DNA from: Methanosarcinales archaeon
GTDB lineage: Archaea > Halobacteriota > Methanosarcinia > Methanosarcinales > Methanogasteraceae
Length of the DNA stretch: 8,637 bases
Assembly (NCBI GenBank): GCA_030609345.1
Contig: JAUWCK010000033.1
Location: 1-8,637, forward strand
Reading direction: 5' to 3'
Positions 1-6,507 of the stretch are shown piece by piece; the first letter of the stretch is position 1; each line of letters begins with the position of its first letter. The notes beneath the pieces are model-generated. The model was not told the DNA's origin. It saw only the letters and a program-made list of their open reading frames with translations, and did no database searches. A program made the translations under genes and the position numbers.

Positions 1-572
1 CCCCTATTCCCGCTCCGTCCGCCGATCATGCTGCTCATGAGGCACTGTCCCGAATACGAGATGCAGAGCGCACCGTGCACGAATATCTCGACCTCGAGAT
101 CGGTATTCTGCCTCACCTGCTTGATCCCGTCAAGCGTCATCTCTCTTGCAAGCACGACTCTCGTGACACCCATATCTTGCAGAAACCCCGCGCCTTCACT
201 GTTGTGCACCGTCATCTGGGTGCTTGCATGGATCGGGAGATCGGGCGCAAGCGACCGCGCCATCGATAGCAGCCCAACGTCCTGCACGATCAGCGCGTCC
301 GCGCCCGATTCGTCGAGATGGCGCAGCAGATCCGCGGCATCGCTGGTCTCGCTATCCTTTACGAGCGTGTTTACCGCGACGTACGACTTAACGCCCCGGA
401 GATGCGCATAATCGATTGCGTCTGCGAGTTCGTCGGGTGTGAAGTTGGCGGCAGACGCTCTTGCGGAGAGCGTGGTTGCTCCGAGGTAGACTGCGTCGCA
501 GCCGTTCTCAACAGCAGCGATGAGAGATTCGTTGTTGCCTGCCGGGGCGAGGAGTTCTGGTTTTGCCACCAT
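1..572 (-). CDS. U32-family protein (peptidase U32 / RlhA-TrhP-like), 3' end outside window
   Basis: The 190 visible codons open with MVAKPELLAPAGNNESL, the usual start of U32 proteins, then a TIM-barrel-like run (CDAVYLGA about residues 25-32, YVAVNTL 64-70, HASTQMTVHN 115-124). The family signature EIFVHGALCISYSGQC lies at 162-177, with Cys170 and Cys177, and the following GGRSGNRG is also typical. U32 proteins were first called collagenase-like peptidases. Characterised members (RlhA, TrhP, UbiU/UbiV) instead act in rRNA or tRNA hydroxylation or O2-independent ubiquinone hydroxylation, with Fe-S clusters in several cases. Which role applies here cannot be read from this part. The ATG at 572 is chosen because the conserved N-terminus begins there; the next codon is GTG, so an off-by-one start is possible. 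It lies 5 bases after the previous stop, so co-transcription with the 230-residue protein is likely. The C-terminus is missing. Confidence 0.9.
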   Translation of the reverse strand, partial: MVAKPELLAPAGNNESLIAAVENGCDAVYLGATTLSARASAANFTPDELADAIDYAHLRGVKSYVAVNTLVKDSETSDAADLLRHLDESGADALIVQDVGLLSMARSLAPDLPIHASTQMTVHNSEGAGFLQDMGVTRVVLAREMTLDGIKQVRQNTDLEVEIFVHGALCISYSGQCLMSSMIGGRSGNR

Positions 573-577
573 ACCGC

Positions 578-1270
578 TTAGCTTGGATAAACATTCCCGC
601 TTCCCATCATCTCCCAGCCCTTGCGGGTTCTGCCCATCTCAAGACAGATCGTCCACCCCACCTTGCAGCTCGAACTGATCTCATCAGAGACGATGACCGG
701 ACCTATATTTTCTTCAGACCCCATATAGTCCCCGAGCCACAATTTGCCGGGTTCGATCTTTGTCACCGTGAAATACCCGTCTCTGGTTTCGGTAACATCT
801 CCGGGCGGATTGTCCCCGATGTAATCATAGATCAAATCAGATAGTTCCGTCACCGCTGGCAGTTCGTCTTTGAGTTCGTCAACAACCTCAGCGGAAATCC
901 CGTACTCTTCCTCATCCATATATCTCTTCTCCTTCATCCATTTCACAAATTTCCGCATGACCGTGCCGACCGTTTTCATAAAGTCCTTGCTGCCTGCCAC
1001 CTTCCGGATCATGAAGTCATCAAGGAAATCACCAATCTCATAAGATCTGATTTTATCGGGTCCGAATATTTCGCAGAACTCTTTATCTTCCCCCTCATAG
1101 AGTTTATCAAAGAGTTTACTGTCGTCTTCGTCCAGATATTGGTACGCATAGCCGTTTAAGTAGTCCTCGAAGAGCTCTATCACATCCTCATATCCGCTAT
1201 ACGTTCTTGGTTTCAGGCGGGCTTTCTGTCCCTCCAGAAACTCTTCCGTGACTTGTTCTATTGTTTTCAT
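578..1270 (-). CDS. Uncharacterised protein with integrase N-terminal-like helical region and C-terminal beta-rich domain
   Basis: This 230-residue protein has three parts. Residues about 5-45 (FLEGQKARLKPRTYSGYEDV) resemble the SAM-like core-binding domain at the N-terminus of tyrosine recombinases. Residues 46-150 are acidic and helical (EFCEIFGPDKI 64-74, VMRKFVKWMKEKRY 104-117). Residues about 160-228 look beta-rich (YFTVTKIEPGKLWLG 166-180, IGPVIV 189-194, GWTICLEMGRTRKGW 205-219). No recombinase catalytic Arg/His/Tyr set is present, so it is not an active integrase. From memory, full-length proteins of this arrangement occur in other archaea and bacteria as uncharacterised proteins, so it is probably not a truncation. 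The start at 1270 is preferred over an in-frame ATG 8 codons earlier because AGGAG lies 7 bases upstream. It lies between the toxin-antitoxin remnant and the U32 gene. Function is unknown. Confidence 0.75.
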   Translation of the reverse strand: MKTIEQVTEEFLEGQKARLKPRTYSGYEDVIELFEDYLNGYAYQYLDEDDSKLFDKLYEGEDKEFCEIFGPDKIRSYEIGDFLDDFMIRKVAGSKDFMKTVGTVMRKFVKWMKEKRYMDEEEYGISAEVVDELKDELPAVTELSDLIYDYIGDNPPGDVTETRDGYFTVTKIEPGKLWLGDYMGSEENIGPVIVSDEISSSCKVGWTICLEMGRTRKGWEMMGSGNVYPS

Positions 1271-1342
1271 GTTGCATCTCCTGCATCTTTGCATCAGGAA
1301 TCTTCGAAGGGGAATTGGTGATCAATTGGTCGATTGCGGATT

Positions 1343-1990
1343 TCATATCTCAGCCTCTGGTGGAACGATTCGCTCAAGTCCGGAGATCAAAACCGGCGTG
1401 TCATCCTGAACCGTATCCCAGACCTCGTTCAAATCCACCCTGTCATCAGCAGGTATATGCAGATCGCGCACCCGCGCCATCGCTGACCACGGAATATCCG
1501 GATATTTTCGCTGAGACTCATCAGATAATCGCTTAACTGCCCCTGCGATCACTTCCAGACAGTAGGTTACTGCGTACTGGCATTTTCGGTCGGAGAGAAA
1601 AGCAGCCTTATCGAGCCCTGCCGTGAAATCTCTGGCATCTTTAGCCGCGAGAAGGATATCGAGGAGATATGTCATATCACGAGATATAGGCTGCTCCAGT
1701 GACGAGAGGATTGACTTGCGGCGGATATAGTTCCGGCTCTGCTCCACGCCACGTCGCGTCAACAGGTCTACCTCACGTCCGAACATTTGCTTGAGTTCGT
1801 CCTCTATATGGACGAGATCGAATAACGTGTGTTTTGCGTCATCCTCGAAGGTGACAAGTACGTCTATATCGCTATCGGGTCGGAAGTCGTCTGTAAGCAC
1901 CGAGCCGAAGAATGAGAACTCACTGACCCCCCATTTTTCGCAGAATTCGGCGATCTCTTCTTTTGGTAGGTCGATCTGTGCTTTGAGCAT
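1343..1990 (-). CDS. Fused MntA-HepT protein: MNT nucleotidyltransferase plus degenerate HEPN (DUF86) domain
   Basis: This 215-residue protein joins two normally separate toxin-antitoxin proteins. Residues 1-100 are an MntA-type minimal nucleotidyltransferase: FFGS at 27-30, ten residues, then D41-I-D43 (GSx10DxD), and a third Asp in EVDLL at 73-77. Residues about 106-208 are HepT-like: MTYLLDILLAAKDARDF, then KCQYAVTYCLEVIAG 136-150, YPDIPW 163-168 and VDLNEVWDTV 185-194. In MntA-HepT systems HepT is an RNase with an Rx4HxY active site, and MntA AMPylates its Tyr. Here a gapless alignment to the remembered family consensus puts Arg175 in place but Pro180 at the His position and Asp182 at the Tyr position, so the RNase is probably dead. 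Met1 at 1990 is chosen because GGAGGTG lies 5 bases upstream. The frame stays open upstream to 2053 through a HEPN stub. Confidence 0.85.
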   Translation of the reverse strand: MLKAQIDLPKEEIAEFCEKWGVSEFSFFGSVLTDDFRPDSDIDVLVTFEDDAKHTLFDLVHIEDELKQMFGREVDLLTRRGVEQSRNYIRRKSILSSLEQPISRDMTYLLDILLAAKDARDFTAGLDKAAFLSDRKCQYAVTYCLEVIAGAVKRLSDESQRKYPDIPWSAMARVRDLHIPADDRVDLNEVWDTVQDDTPVLISGLERIVPPEAEI

Positions 1991-2053
1991 CGTTTCACCT
2001 CCACAATCTTCTTCTGATTTTTTAGTCCACTCTTTGACCAGTTCTTCATTCAT
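1991..2053 (-). pseudogene. N-terminal stub of a HEPN-domain (COG2250-like) toxin gene
   Basis: Twenty-one codons read MNEELVKEWTKKSEED followed by CGGET, then run in frame into the MntA-HepT fusion. The first 16 residues match the usual N-terminus of small HEPN proteins of the COG2250 type, which start with a Met-x-x-x-x-x-x-x-Trp-x-x-Lys-Ala/Ser-Glu-Glu-Asp pattern. These are commonly encoded right after, and overlapping, an MNT nucleotidyltransferase. Its ATG overlaps the stop of the upstream MNT gene by 8 bases and has AAGGTG 5 bases before it, as in an intact pair. The rest of the HEPN gene is absent, so the partner appears to have been deleted and its head joined to the next toxin-antitoxin gene. 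The match is from memory and short. Confidence 0.5.
1996..2002 (-). promoter_or_regulatory. Strong Shine-Dalgarno site deciding the MntA-HepT start
   Basis: On the minus strand GGAGGTG ends 5 bases before the ATG at 1990. It is one of the best ribosome-binding matches in the window. It supports translation starting at 1990 rather than at the in-frame ATG at 2053, although that codon also has an upstream AAGGTG. Confidence 0.7.
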
Positions 2054-2387
2054 ACAGCACCTTCCCGTGGTTCATAATCCTTTTGATGAACGGATCTCCA
2101 ATCTTGATTCTGTGTTCTATTTCACCGGGCGTGCGCACGATAATATCTAGGGGCAGGAATCGGGGTCTTGCAATCCTGGAGATCTCGGCTGCTTTACGGA
2201 TGGGCGAGCCATCGACGTCCATTACGACCATGATATCCAGATCGCTCTCTTTTGTTGGTTCTCCCCATGCCCTTGAGCCAAAGAGGATCACCTTATCCGG
2301 ATGGAAGTGTTTCACGATCTTTGAGACCATCTCCGAAAGAAGCGCGTCCGTGACCTCAGGAACAATCAGGCGGGCTGCGTCGGCCAC
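2046..2387 (-). CDS. MNT-type minimal nucleotidyltransferase (antitoxin-like)
   Basis: This 113-residue protein is a complete minimal nucleotidyltransferase. VILFGSRAWGE spans residues 33-43, and GS37-38 is followed by ten residues and D49-L-D51, giving GSx10DxD. The third metal-binding Asp is D81 in LPLDIIV. Length and motif spacing are normal for MNT proteins, which pair with HEPN toxins and in studied cases inactivate them by adding AMP. The start is a GTG at 2387 with GGAGGTGG 5 bases upstream. The gene overlaps the methylase remnant before it by 22 bases and the HEPN stub after it by 8 bases. No intact HEPN partner remains next to it, so it is either an orphan antitoxin or now acts on another target. 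Confidence 0.85.
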   Translation of the reverse strand: MADAARLIVPEVTDALLSEMVSKIVKHFHPDKVILFGSRAWGEPTKESDLDIMVVMDVDGSPIRKAAEISRIARPRFLPLDIIVRTPGEIEHRIKIGDPFIKRIMNHGKVLYE

Positions 2388-2809
2388 TCTCCCACCTCCA
2401 CGACCTCCACCGCAATCCGCCTGTTCTCACCCACCTCAAATGGCAGCGAGACCGTGCCGCAGTACGCTTCAACGAGTTCTGGATCGATCCCTGCCTTCAG
2501 GTTCTTTGCAAGCCTCGCCCAGCCACCCTTTGCTCCAGCCATTGGGAAGAAGATCTGTCTCGGAACTAGGTTTCTCTCTTCGGTGGTTTCAGCGGCGAGG
2601 GCGTCGTCGATGATCTGCTCGATCTGGCTGCGCTGCGGGTCGAACTGGAGCGATGGGTCGATGTGCGGGTCGTAGGCGTACGTCTTCTTCCCCGCGTCTC
2701 GGTCGGTCTCAGGAGTTACCAGACCGACGGGGGGGTTGTTGGTGCGCTGAGCTTCCTTGTGGTCGTATTGGTCGATCTGTTTCTTTTCGGGTTTTCGGTG
2801 TTTTGGCAT
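2366..2809 (-). pseudogene. Internally deleted type III DNA methyltransferase (Mod-like) remnant
   Basis: The 147-residue reading frame begins like a family of type III-like site-specific DNA methyltransferases: basic N-terminus, QYDHKEAQRTNNPPVGLVTP at about 13-32, then KTYAYDPHIDPSLQFDPQRS at 42-61. Its last 60 residues (RQIFFPMAGAKGGWARLAKN at about 84-103, GTVSLPFEVGENRRIAVEVV at 118-137) resemble the C-terminal end of type III modification or restriction subunits. Everything between is missing, including the SAM-binding FxGxG and the catalytic DPPY-type motif of a protein usually of several hundred residues. The frame is kept across the deletion. No good ribosome-binding site is visible before the ATG at 2809. 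It cannot methylate DNA. The family assignment is by recall; a short novel protein is the less likely alternative. Confidence 0.55.
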
Positions 2810-2903
2810 CTGGATCGTCTCGGTTGTTGTGGGTGTTTCTTATTCCTTTTTGTGGGGTGTAATCGCGGATGATGTCCATGGCATAATCGAAGCGCCACAG
2901 CAG

Positions 2904-5102
2904 TTATACCGTGTTATGTGCTGTTTCGGATACATTATCAAAACCATCCTTTAGTTTTCCATCAAGAGTGTCTAAGAACGTTTTTATAGCGAGTTTTTTT
3001 CGATCATTCAACTGTTCAAAACCCGGAGAAGAGGATATCTCTCTTATTCGTGGTTCTACTTCTTTTAAGTCCACAAACTCTTCAACACTCTTGAGATTAA
3101 TGCGCCAACGCGTTTCTGCAACACGATCTGTATAAATGCCATAACTTACGGACTCACTTAAGAAACTGGTAATGAAGTCAACCAAACCATCATCGTTCTT
3201 TACCATATTGTTCACGAATGCATTGACGTTATCTTTTTGCCCCCAGTCTCTCCACCCGAAAAGAATGGAGGGGAGATGTCTATGCTTTGCCAATCGACCA
3301 TCTTCTGCCCATTTTTCGATTTTGTCGCAGGCAATCTTTTCTAATTCTTCAAGTTGCTCCGAATTTACAGTTTGCCTCTTTTCGGGCTCTGGACGCTCAA
3401 CACCATATTTCCCATGCTGCTGACCCTGCACGCTTACCTCATCAACGATCGTGTACAAACTTCTTGTAGCTTTCTCCATAGCGCGTTTGAAAATATCGAA
3501 TCTCCTTTCATGGCTATCAAAACGATGACTGAGTTGGTAGAACAAACGAAGGATCTTTGTTGATGTATCTGTTCCGAAAAACCCTGAATCGCCCTCTGGG
3601 AACAAATCACCTATGTCCATCAGAACCGCAACGATGGGTTCTATATTTTCCTCTGGGATGTCACTTCGAGTATAATCTTCTAATCGCTCAAGAAACATTA
3701 TGATTTTTCCATCTTGTTTAAGATTTAAAAGGGCTTCAGCAAACGCATCAGGGTTATTTCCCAGTGACAATATAGCCCCGATTTCCTTTTGAGAAATTTC
3801 TCCTTTTGGTAGAGAGAGTCTAAAGTATACGTCAAAAATATCAGGACTGCATATTCGACAGTCCTTTCTCCAGTTACCCCACCAATCGCTGCTATAGTGT
3901 GTGTCGCCATAGATGGACTCAAGCTTGGGAAATAGCTTTTTCAAAAAATCCTTTAAAACTTCTGAAGATGGTTCGGTTACTCTACCAATTATTTCGTCAC
4001 AGCGTTTTTTGGCTTGCTCGTTTGATGCATTGCTCCCATAACCAGAATCCGATACTCCCGAGAAAATATCTTTATTGTCCCTTATTCCGTAGTAGACCTC
4101 TGGGGTGAAAACCTGAATTGCAGTAATAGCAAAAAAATCTATTGGATTCACGTCGTCCTTTACCATCTCAAAACTGAATCGCAATGAGTTAATATAACGT
4201 GTAACGTCTCTGATATTTCTAAAGAAATACTTAAGTCCACTATGATATGTATTCCCCCAGTAGGTTTGATCCCATTTAGTCTCAGGCATGTCCTTGACTA
4301 ATTCATCAAGTTGGCTAAATAGTAAATGCTCTACTTCTTGATTAGAAATGAGTGGAATTTCAAAAGGGATTTGAACTACTTTCTCTAAATATCCTGCGCC
4401 TGAACCTTCTTGCACCTTTTCCAATGCAGTTATGACGACAGTCTTATCAAACGCGAGCAGGTATATCGTATTTGGAAAGTCTCCCAATGATTTGATCAGC
4501 TGGAAAATCTGTCTAATTTCAGTATCATTGAGACGATCGATATCATCAATGACAACAATGATTTTGTGGGGTTGTTTTTCTAATAATCCATTCAACTCTG
4601 CTTTTATAGCACTCAGATCATTTGATTTAAGATCGCCCCAACTTTTTGCTCCGCTTCCTACCTTTTTGAATGCTTTAGAAATTATAAGAGCGATAGGACC
4701 AATTTGCGGTATAATGGTAAGTGGTTCAAAAAATTTGGCATAGAGCTCTAACCGCTCTCCGGCTTTCTTGGCATCTGCACCATAATCAGATCGGTTCAAA
4801 ACAACTGACAACTGTTTGAAGAATTGAGTGATAAGCTGGTTTTGATCGGAAAAATTCCAAGGGTTGAATCGTATAACAATAGGTTTCTCGTCATCGGTTT
4901 TGTCTTTTGAAACTAAATCAATATGCTCCAGAGCCATATTACTTATCGAGGTTTTCCCAGAGCCCCATGCACCAAAAAGTCCAATTACAATACTGTCTTT
5001 TTCTTTATAACTAAGAATGGCATCTGCAAGTGATTGGGCAAATGAAGCTCTACCCAATATATCCTCTTCATAAGACCTAATCGGTTGATCTGGTTTGAAC
5101 AT
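2904..5102 (-). CDS. KAP-family P-loop NTPase
   Basis: This intact 732-residue ATPase of the KAP (Kidins220/ARMS-PifA) family is the largest gene here. Walker A is GAWGSGKT at 44-51. IRFNPWNF at 77-84 is the family's post-Walker-A strand. IIVVIDDIDRL at 181-191 is Walker B with its Asp pair. YLLAFDKTVV 214-223, YLEKVVQIPFEIP 238-250, FRNIRDVTRYINSLRF 294-309 and CRICSPDIFDVYFRLSLP 415-432 are further KAP hallmarks. A moderately hydrophobic stretch at 127-144 sits where other KAP proteins carry membrane helices. PifA is a known phage-exclusion factor, and KAP genes recur in defence islands, so an antiviral role is likely but not shown. AAGGT lies 8 bases before the ATG. Codons are visibly AT-richer than in the flanking genes, which suggests horizontal acquisition. 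No partner gene adjoins it. Confidence 0.92.
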   Translation of the reverse strand: MFKPDQPIRSYEEDILGRASFAQSLADAILSYKEKDSIVIGLFGAWGSGKTSISNMALEHIDLVSKDKTDDEKPIVIRFNPWNFSDQNQLITQFFKQLSVVLNRSDYGADAKKAGERLELYAKFFEPLTIIPQIGPIALIISKAFKKVGSGAKSWGDLKSNDLSAIKAELNGLLEKQPHKIIVVIDDIDRLNDTEIRQIFQLIKSLGDFPNTIYLLAFDKTVVITALEKVQEGSGAGYLEKVVQIPFEIPLISNQEVEHLLFSQLDELVKDMPETKWDQTYWGNTYHSGLKYFFRNIRDVTRYINSLRFSFEMVKDDVNPIDFFAITAIQVFTPEVYYGIRDNKDIFSGVSDSGYGSNASNEQAKKRCDEIIGRVTEPSSEVLKDFLKKLFPKLESIYGDTHYSSDWWGNWRKDCRICSPDIFDVYFRLSLPKGEISQKEIGAILSLGNNPDAFAEALLNLKQDGKIIMFLERLEDYTRSDIPEENIEPIVAVLMDIGDLFPEGDSGFFGTDTSTKILRLFYQLSHRFDSHERRFDIFKRAMEKATRSLYTIVDEVSVQGQQHGKYGVERPEPEKRQTVNSEQLEELEKIACDKIEKWAEDGRLAKHRHLPSILFGWRDWGQKDNVNAFVNNMVKNDDGLVDFITSFLSESVSYGIYTDRVAETRWRINLKSVEEFVDLKEVEPRIREISSSPGFEQLNDRKKLAIKTFLDTLDGKLKDGFDNVSETAHNTV

Positions 5103-5107
5103 TCTTT

Positions 5108-5274
5108 TTACCTTTTTTCTGCAACAGAAAGTTCATATAATTTAGGCATATCCGCAGTATCGCGCATACACATCCTCTGAACGAGTCGCCCCATCTCCAG
5201 GATTTTCCTTCCGCTCTCCTTTTACACCTTTTCTTTCCCAAACAAACTACATCTAATGGGGGCTTTCTATCCAT
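5108..5274 (-). pseudogene. Possible small gene of about 55 codons split by a one-base frameshift
   Basis: From the ATG at 5274 the frame reads MDRKPPLDVVCLGKKRCK and then drifts into an unrelated-looking frame. Adding one A to the A4 run at 5220-5223 joins it to KESGRKILEMGRLVQRMCMR followed by DTADMPKLYELSVAEKR and a TAA at 5110-5108. The second half alone is an open frame with an internal ATG at 5194. Both halves have protein-like composition, and the stop falls 5 bases before the KAP ATG, as in an operon. I do not recognise the family. It could be a decayed gene, a sequencing error in a homopolymer, a C-terminal scrap of a larger gene, or chance. Confidence 0.3.
5134..5144 (-). promoter_or_regulatory. 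Candidate TATA box for the KAP NTPase gene
   Basis: On the minus strand TAAATTATATG lies about 32-42 bases before the KAP start codon. That would put a transcription start near 5114, just ahead of the AAGGT ribosome-binding site. It also lies inside the upstream coding-like remnant, so the match could be chance. Confidence 0.35.
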
Positions 5275-5306
5275 TATAGCCTTATTACTCACATACGTAT
5301 ATATTC

Positions 5307-5621
5307 CTACCGTCTCCAAGCTTTCACCACCCCAAACCTCACATACCACTCCGTCTCGCCCCAATCCCTTCTCATCATCCATCTCCCCTCCGCCTCTTCC
5401 AGAACCCCCTCAATTCCTGCGGACTTAGGCAACTGACCGCTTAACCCATCGGGCAGTCTGGATGTGAGCCTGTATTCGGATACACCAATCGGTTTGCTCA
5501 TATCCATCAGAGAATATTCAGCAACAAGCCCACTTTTGCTCTTGCACAATATAATCCCGACAGAAGGCTGGTCATCAGGGTGCCGCACCATGCCATCCAG
5601 CGCAGAGCGATAGAAGTTCAT
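5307..5621 (-). pseudogene. C-terminal fragment of a DUF1016/YhcG-type PDDEXK nuclease
   Basis: The first 65 or so of 104 residues match the C-terminal part of DUF1016 (YhcG) proteins: MNFYRSALDGMVRHPDDQPS at 1-20, VGIILCKSKSGLVAEYSL at 21-38, KPIGVSEYRLTSRLP at 43-57. In full-length members the preceding region carries the catalytic Asp...Glu-x-Lys of the PDDEXK fold and an N-terminal winged-helix region; both are absent. The frame has a TGA two codons before the ATG, so nothing upstream can be added. After about residue 70 (IEGVLEEAEGRW onward) the family similarity fades and the tail looks like read-through. The ATG overlaps the stop of the lipoprotein gene (ATGA), probably by accident of a deletion joint. 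It cannot be an active nuclease. Confidence 0.7.
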
Positions 5622-6433
5622 TTTTCAAAAATATTATCCGTTTGCAGTTCGAACGTATCCCTCACACCATTGACATCTACTGTGTAAACGCCTGCTTTCA
5701 GTCCGACCACGTCCAGCGCGACAACTTCCTCGAATGGTGTCATTACCTGTGCGCATATTGCGTCAGCAGGTCTGGATGTGGTTATGGTGACGAAGAACGT
5801 ATCCCCTTCACGTCTCGTCGTAACTTTGTCAACTTTCGTACAACTATCAGGATGTTCGCCTCTTGCAACAGCGTGTACCTGAACCGGAAATGATTCAAGC
5901 AGCAGAATTTTAATCTCATTTACGTTAGCTAAACTGACTGCTGCGTCCTCTGCAACCATCTTTTCGATATTGCTCGCCCAGAAAGTGGTGCTCGGAGCAG
6001 TTCCATTGCTTGACCTGAGTTCACCAGTTACGACAACCCTATCACCATTTTCGATCCCTTCTACGCTTACAGCAGGTCTTTCGGTCCCGTCATCCTCTAC
6101 CATCATGTCATACCATACCTCCAACATTTTCCCGTCTGAAGTCAATGTAAAGCATGGGCAGTTAAGTTCACCCAATGCGCTTACAGCCCCATAAACGTTG
6201 ACTTCCGCGTCGTACACAGGATATTCCAATAGTTCGGAAACACTCAGACCCCCATCGGATTCTGCAGCGGGAGTTGATGCAGGCGGATGGTCTTCTGTTG
6301 TAGTTCGCGTGGGAGTGGGAGTGGGTGCAGGCGGCGGCGTTTTCTCCCCGATACACCCCGCAGATATCAAGACCGCTACGACTGTTACGATGGCTATCAA
6401 TCCCGTCATGGATTTCTTTTTCGTCGTTTTCAT
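5618..6433 (-). CDS. Predicted archaeal lipoprotein with OB-like domain and conserved C-terminal domain
   Basis: A basic start (MKTTKKKS) is followed by a hydrophobic helix at about 10-24 and a lipobox-like ISAGC with Cys27. A Pro/Thr/Ser-rich spacer follows at about 32-58, typical of proteins tethered outside the archaeal membrane. Residues about 72-160 (VYDAEVNVYGAVSALGEL, then GDRVVVTGELR 130-140) look like a small OB-fold, with a Cys pair at 92 and 94. Residues 172-265 (FPVQVHAVARGEHPDSCTKV 182-201, FFVTITTSRPADAICAQV 213-230, LKAGVYTVDVNG 245-256) form a conserved domain I recall from other prokaryotic lipoproteins without an assigned function; Cys198 and Cys227 may pair. Ser at lipobox -3 is less usual. 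GGGGCGAG lies 5 bases before the ATG. Transcription probably starts from the palindrome-flanked promoter upstream. The biochemical role is unknown. Confidence 0.8.
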   Translation of the reverse strand: MKTTKKKSMTGLIAIVTVVAVLISAGCIGEKTPPPAPTPTPTRTTTEDHPPASTPAAESDGGLSVSELLEYPVYDAEVNVYGAVSALGELNCPCFTLTSDGKMLEVWYDMMVEDDGTERPAVSVEGIENGDRVVVTGELRSSNGTAPSTTFWASNIEKMVAEDAAVSLANVNEIKILLLESFPVQVHAVARGEHPDSCTKVDKVTTRREGDTFFVTITTSRPADAICAQVMTPFEEVVALDVVGLKAGVYTVDVNGVRDTFELQTDNIFEK

Positions 6434-6507
6434 AGTTCTCGCCCCGGTTTCGCATCCTGTGCCTTAATCGACCTGTCCGGTCTAATGTTAGAAGCGCAAG
6501 TGATAGT

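Noticed and set aside
1313..1333. Two AATTGGT copies 11 bases apart upstream of the 230-residue protein
   Set aside because: Only 7 bases long, with no clear promoter relation. Likely chance.
1343..1990. Compensated frameshift explaining the odd HEPN active-site segment
   Set aside because: Reading the other two frames through 1440-1470 does not restore an Rx4HxY motif. Point substitutions explain it more simply.
2810..2903. Protein-like run (WRFDYAMDIIRDYTPQK) between the KAP stop and the methylase remnant
   Set aside because: Too short, no start signal, and no recognisable family. It is possibly a scrap of another gene but cannot be supported.
5077..5382. Open frame of 101 codons on the minus strand spanning the DUF1016 tail to the KAP start
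   Set aside because: It overlaps two better-supported frames and its ends have no family resemblance. Only its middle part (from 5274 to about 5220) is kept, as half of a frameshifted candidate.
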